From assembly GCA_937926175.1 (NCBI GenBank), contig CALANV010000031.1:1-8161 (forward strand): a DNA stretch of 8,161 bases, written 5' to 3'. Below the pieces are notes generated by a model that had not been told where the DNA came from, made no database searches, and was given only the letters and a program-made list of their open reading frames with translations. Of the stretch, positions 7,227 through 8,161 are shown one piece after another; position 1 is the first letter of the stretch; every line of letters begins with the position of its first letter. Origin of the DNA: an uncultured Rhodospirillales bacterium (GTDB lineage Bacteria; Pseudomonadota; Alphaproteobacteria; CACIAM-22H2). The translations under genes and the position numbers were made by a program.

Positions 7227-8161
7227 TGGACACTCGGTTGCAGTTATTCACATTTCTCAGGCAGCCAGTTTCTCGGTAGCCGCGTAGTACTTACGCCGCC
7301 GCTGCGCGGGGGAGATGTAACCGTGGCGTTGGATCATCCATCGTTCGTTGTACAGTTCGGCGCATTCCAGCAATGCACGTCGCAGTTGCTCGACGGTGTC
7401 GAACGTCTTCACCCACAGCAATTGTTCCTTCAGCGTGCGGATCGCCCGCTCGACACAACCATTGCCTTCGGGCGCACGCACGAACGCCGGGCTGGATTGG
7501 ATCCCGAGCAACTCGATCTCCTGTTGGAAGTGCAAGCTCATGTACTGCGAGCCATGATCGTGGCGCAGCTCCAAACCATTCGCGACGTTCTTGCGGATCG
7601 CGCCGAAGCAGCGACGCACGGCCTGGCGCACCGGCACGAGTGCCTCCCAGCGGGAAGCGCACTTGGCGGCATGGATGCCAAGGATCTCCGCGGTGTGGCG
7701 GTCCACCGTGAGCATCACACTGACGTGGCCCTCCTGGGTCGTCCATATGCCGGTGATGTCCGTTCCCCAGCGCATGTCCGGCACCGGCGGGATGTTCGTG
7801 CCGTCGTGGGCCTGTGGGCCCCTCGGCGCACTGAGGTTCACCGGCGCTCGCAGATGGTGCTCGCGCATCAGCCGCATCACGCGGGTTCGGCGGGTGCGAA
7901 TGCCACTAAAGCGCAGCTTCGCCCAGACCTTGCGATAGCCTTCTCCGAGGAACGGCGTCGCCGCCAGCACCTGCCGGATGTGGACCACCAGCTCGTCATC
8001 GCTGAGCCAGCACTTTCCGCCCCGACCGATGCGGGTGGGCACCGGGCAAGCATTCGCACGACGCGCAAAGTACACACTGGATCGCGCCACACCGACCATC
8101 GTGCAAACTCGGCTCAGCGGCACCAGACGATTCAGGGAAGCCGACACGCCGCGCCTCACTT
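7227..8161 (-). mobile_element. IS3-family insertion sequence, partial (one end plus orfB)
   Basis: The element is defined by the IS3-type transposase 7257-8161. Its inner end is probably at 7227, where the plus strand begins TGGACACTC, 30 nt before the orfB stop; IS3-family ends usually begin with TG and stand close to the orfB stop. The other end and orfA lie beyond position 8161, so neither the terminal inverted repeat nor a target duplication can be checked here. Its transcription is directed toward cas3. Confidence 0.65.
7257..8161 (-). CDS. IS3-family transposase OrfB, DDE integrase core, 5' end at window edge
   Basis: OrfB carries the catalytic integrase-like core that cuts and joins IS ends. 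Counting from the GTG at 8159-8157, the protein has 300 residues: an N-terminal helix-turn-helix-like part ('VCTMVGVARSSVYF', 18-31), an HTH_21-like region (about 50-105), and an rve core with D134 in 'WGTDITGIWT', D201 in 'LRHDHGSQYM' and E237 in 'EGNGCVERAIRTLKEQL'. There are 35 residues between D201 and E237, the IS3-family DD(35)E spacing. The C-terminal 'YNERWMIQRHGYISPAQRR' is also typical. The frame is open to the edge, so the real protein may start further upstream, most likely as an OrfAB fusion made by -1 frameshifting as is known in this family. No internal stop or frameshift is visible, so it looks functional. I cannot name the exact IS. Confidence 0.88.
   Translation of the reverse strand, partial: VRRGVSASLNRLVPLSRVCTMVGVARSSVYFARRANACPVPTRIGRGGKCWLSDDELVVHIRQVLAATPFLGEGYRKVWAKLRFSGIRTRRTRVMRLMREHHLRAPVNLSAPRGPQAHDGTNIPPVPDMRWGTDITGIWTTQEGHVSVMLTVDRHTAEILGIHAAKCASRWEALVPVRQAVRRCFGAIRKNVANGLELRHDHGSQYMSLHFQQEIELLGIQSSPAFVRAPEGNGCVERAIRTLKEQLLWVKTFDTVEQLRRALLECAELYNERWMIQRHGYISPAQRRRKYYAATEKLAA

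Noticed and set aside
1..8161. CRISPR array, cas4-cas1 or cas2 in the window
   Set aside because: No regularly spaced repeats were seen by eye, including in the 6934-7226 gap, and no Cas1, Cas2 or Cas4 motifs occur. They may lie beyond the left edge.

Overview
The window carries the effector half of a CRISPR-Cas type I-G (formerly I-U, 'Dpsyg/GSU005x') locus, with part of an IS3-family insertion sequence next to it. Everything I accept as coding is on the minus strand. The DNA is GC-rich (two sampled 60-base stretches of cas3 are 73-75 % GC). This suggests a high-GC bacterium, most likely a proteobacterium, but nothing here fixes the taxon.

Layout in the direction of transcription (high to low coordinates): (1) 8161-7257, a nearly complete IS3-type OrfB transposase that runs into the window edge, with the probable end of the element near 7227. 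(2) 7226-6934, about 290 bases with no convincing gene: a 7-bp-arm inverted repeat, an AT-rich block and a weak small ORF. (3) 6933-4183, cas3 with the helicase first and the HD nuclease at the C-terminus. (4) 4190-3309, csb3/cas8u2. (5) 3312-2203, csb1 (cas7). (6) 2194-1, csb2 (cas5-cas6 fusion), still open at the left edge. cas3/csb3 overlap by 8 nt, csb3/csb1 by 4 nt (ATGA), and csb1/csb2 are 8 nt apart, so the four genes form one tightly coupled operon. The order is the one I remember for Geobacter sulfurreducens GSU0051-GSU0054.

How the genes work together: Csb2 should cut pre-crRNA and cap the guide, Csb1 should form the backbone along the crRNA, Csb3 should be the large-subunit-like component, and Cas3 should be recruited to unwind and degrade the target DNA. 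No CRISPR array, cas4-cas1 or cas2 is visible. In the Geobacter arrangement they lie downstream of csb2, which here is beyond the left edge. The locus belongs to a known subtype, not a new system. The points worth a second look are the long Csb2 with two glycine-rich loops, the lysine-rich duplicated tail of Csb1, the small Csb3 with no separate Cas11 gene, and the insertion sequence in front of cas3.
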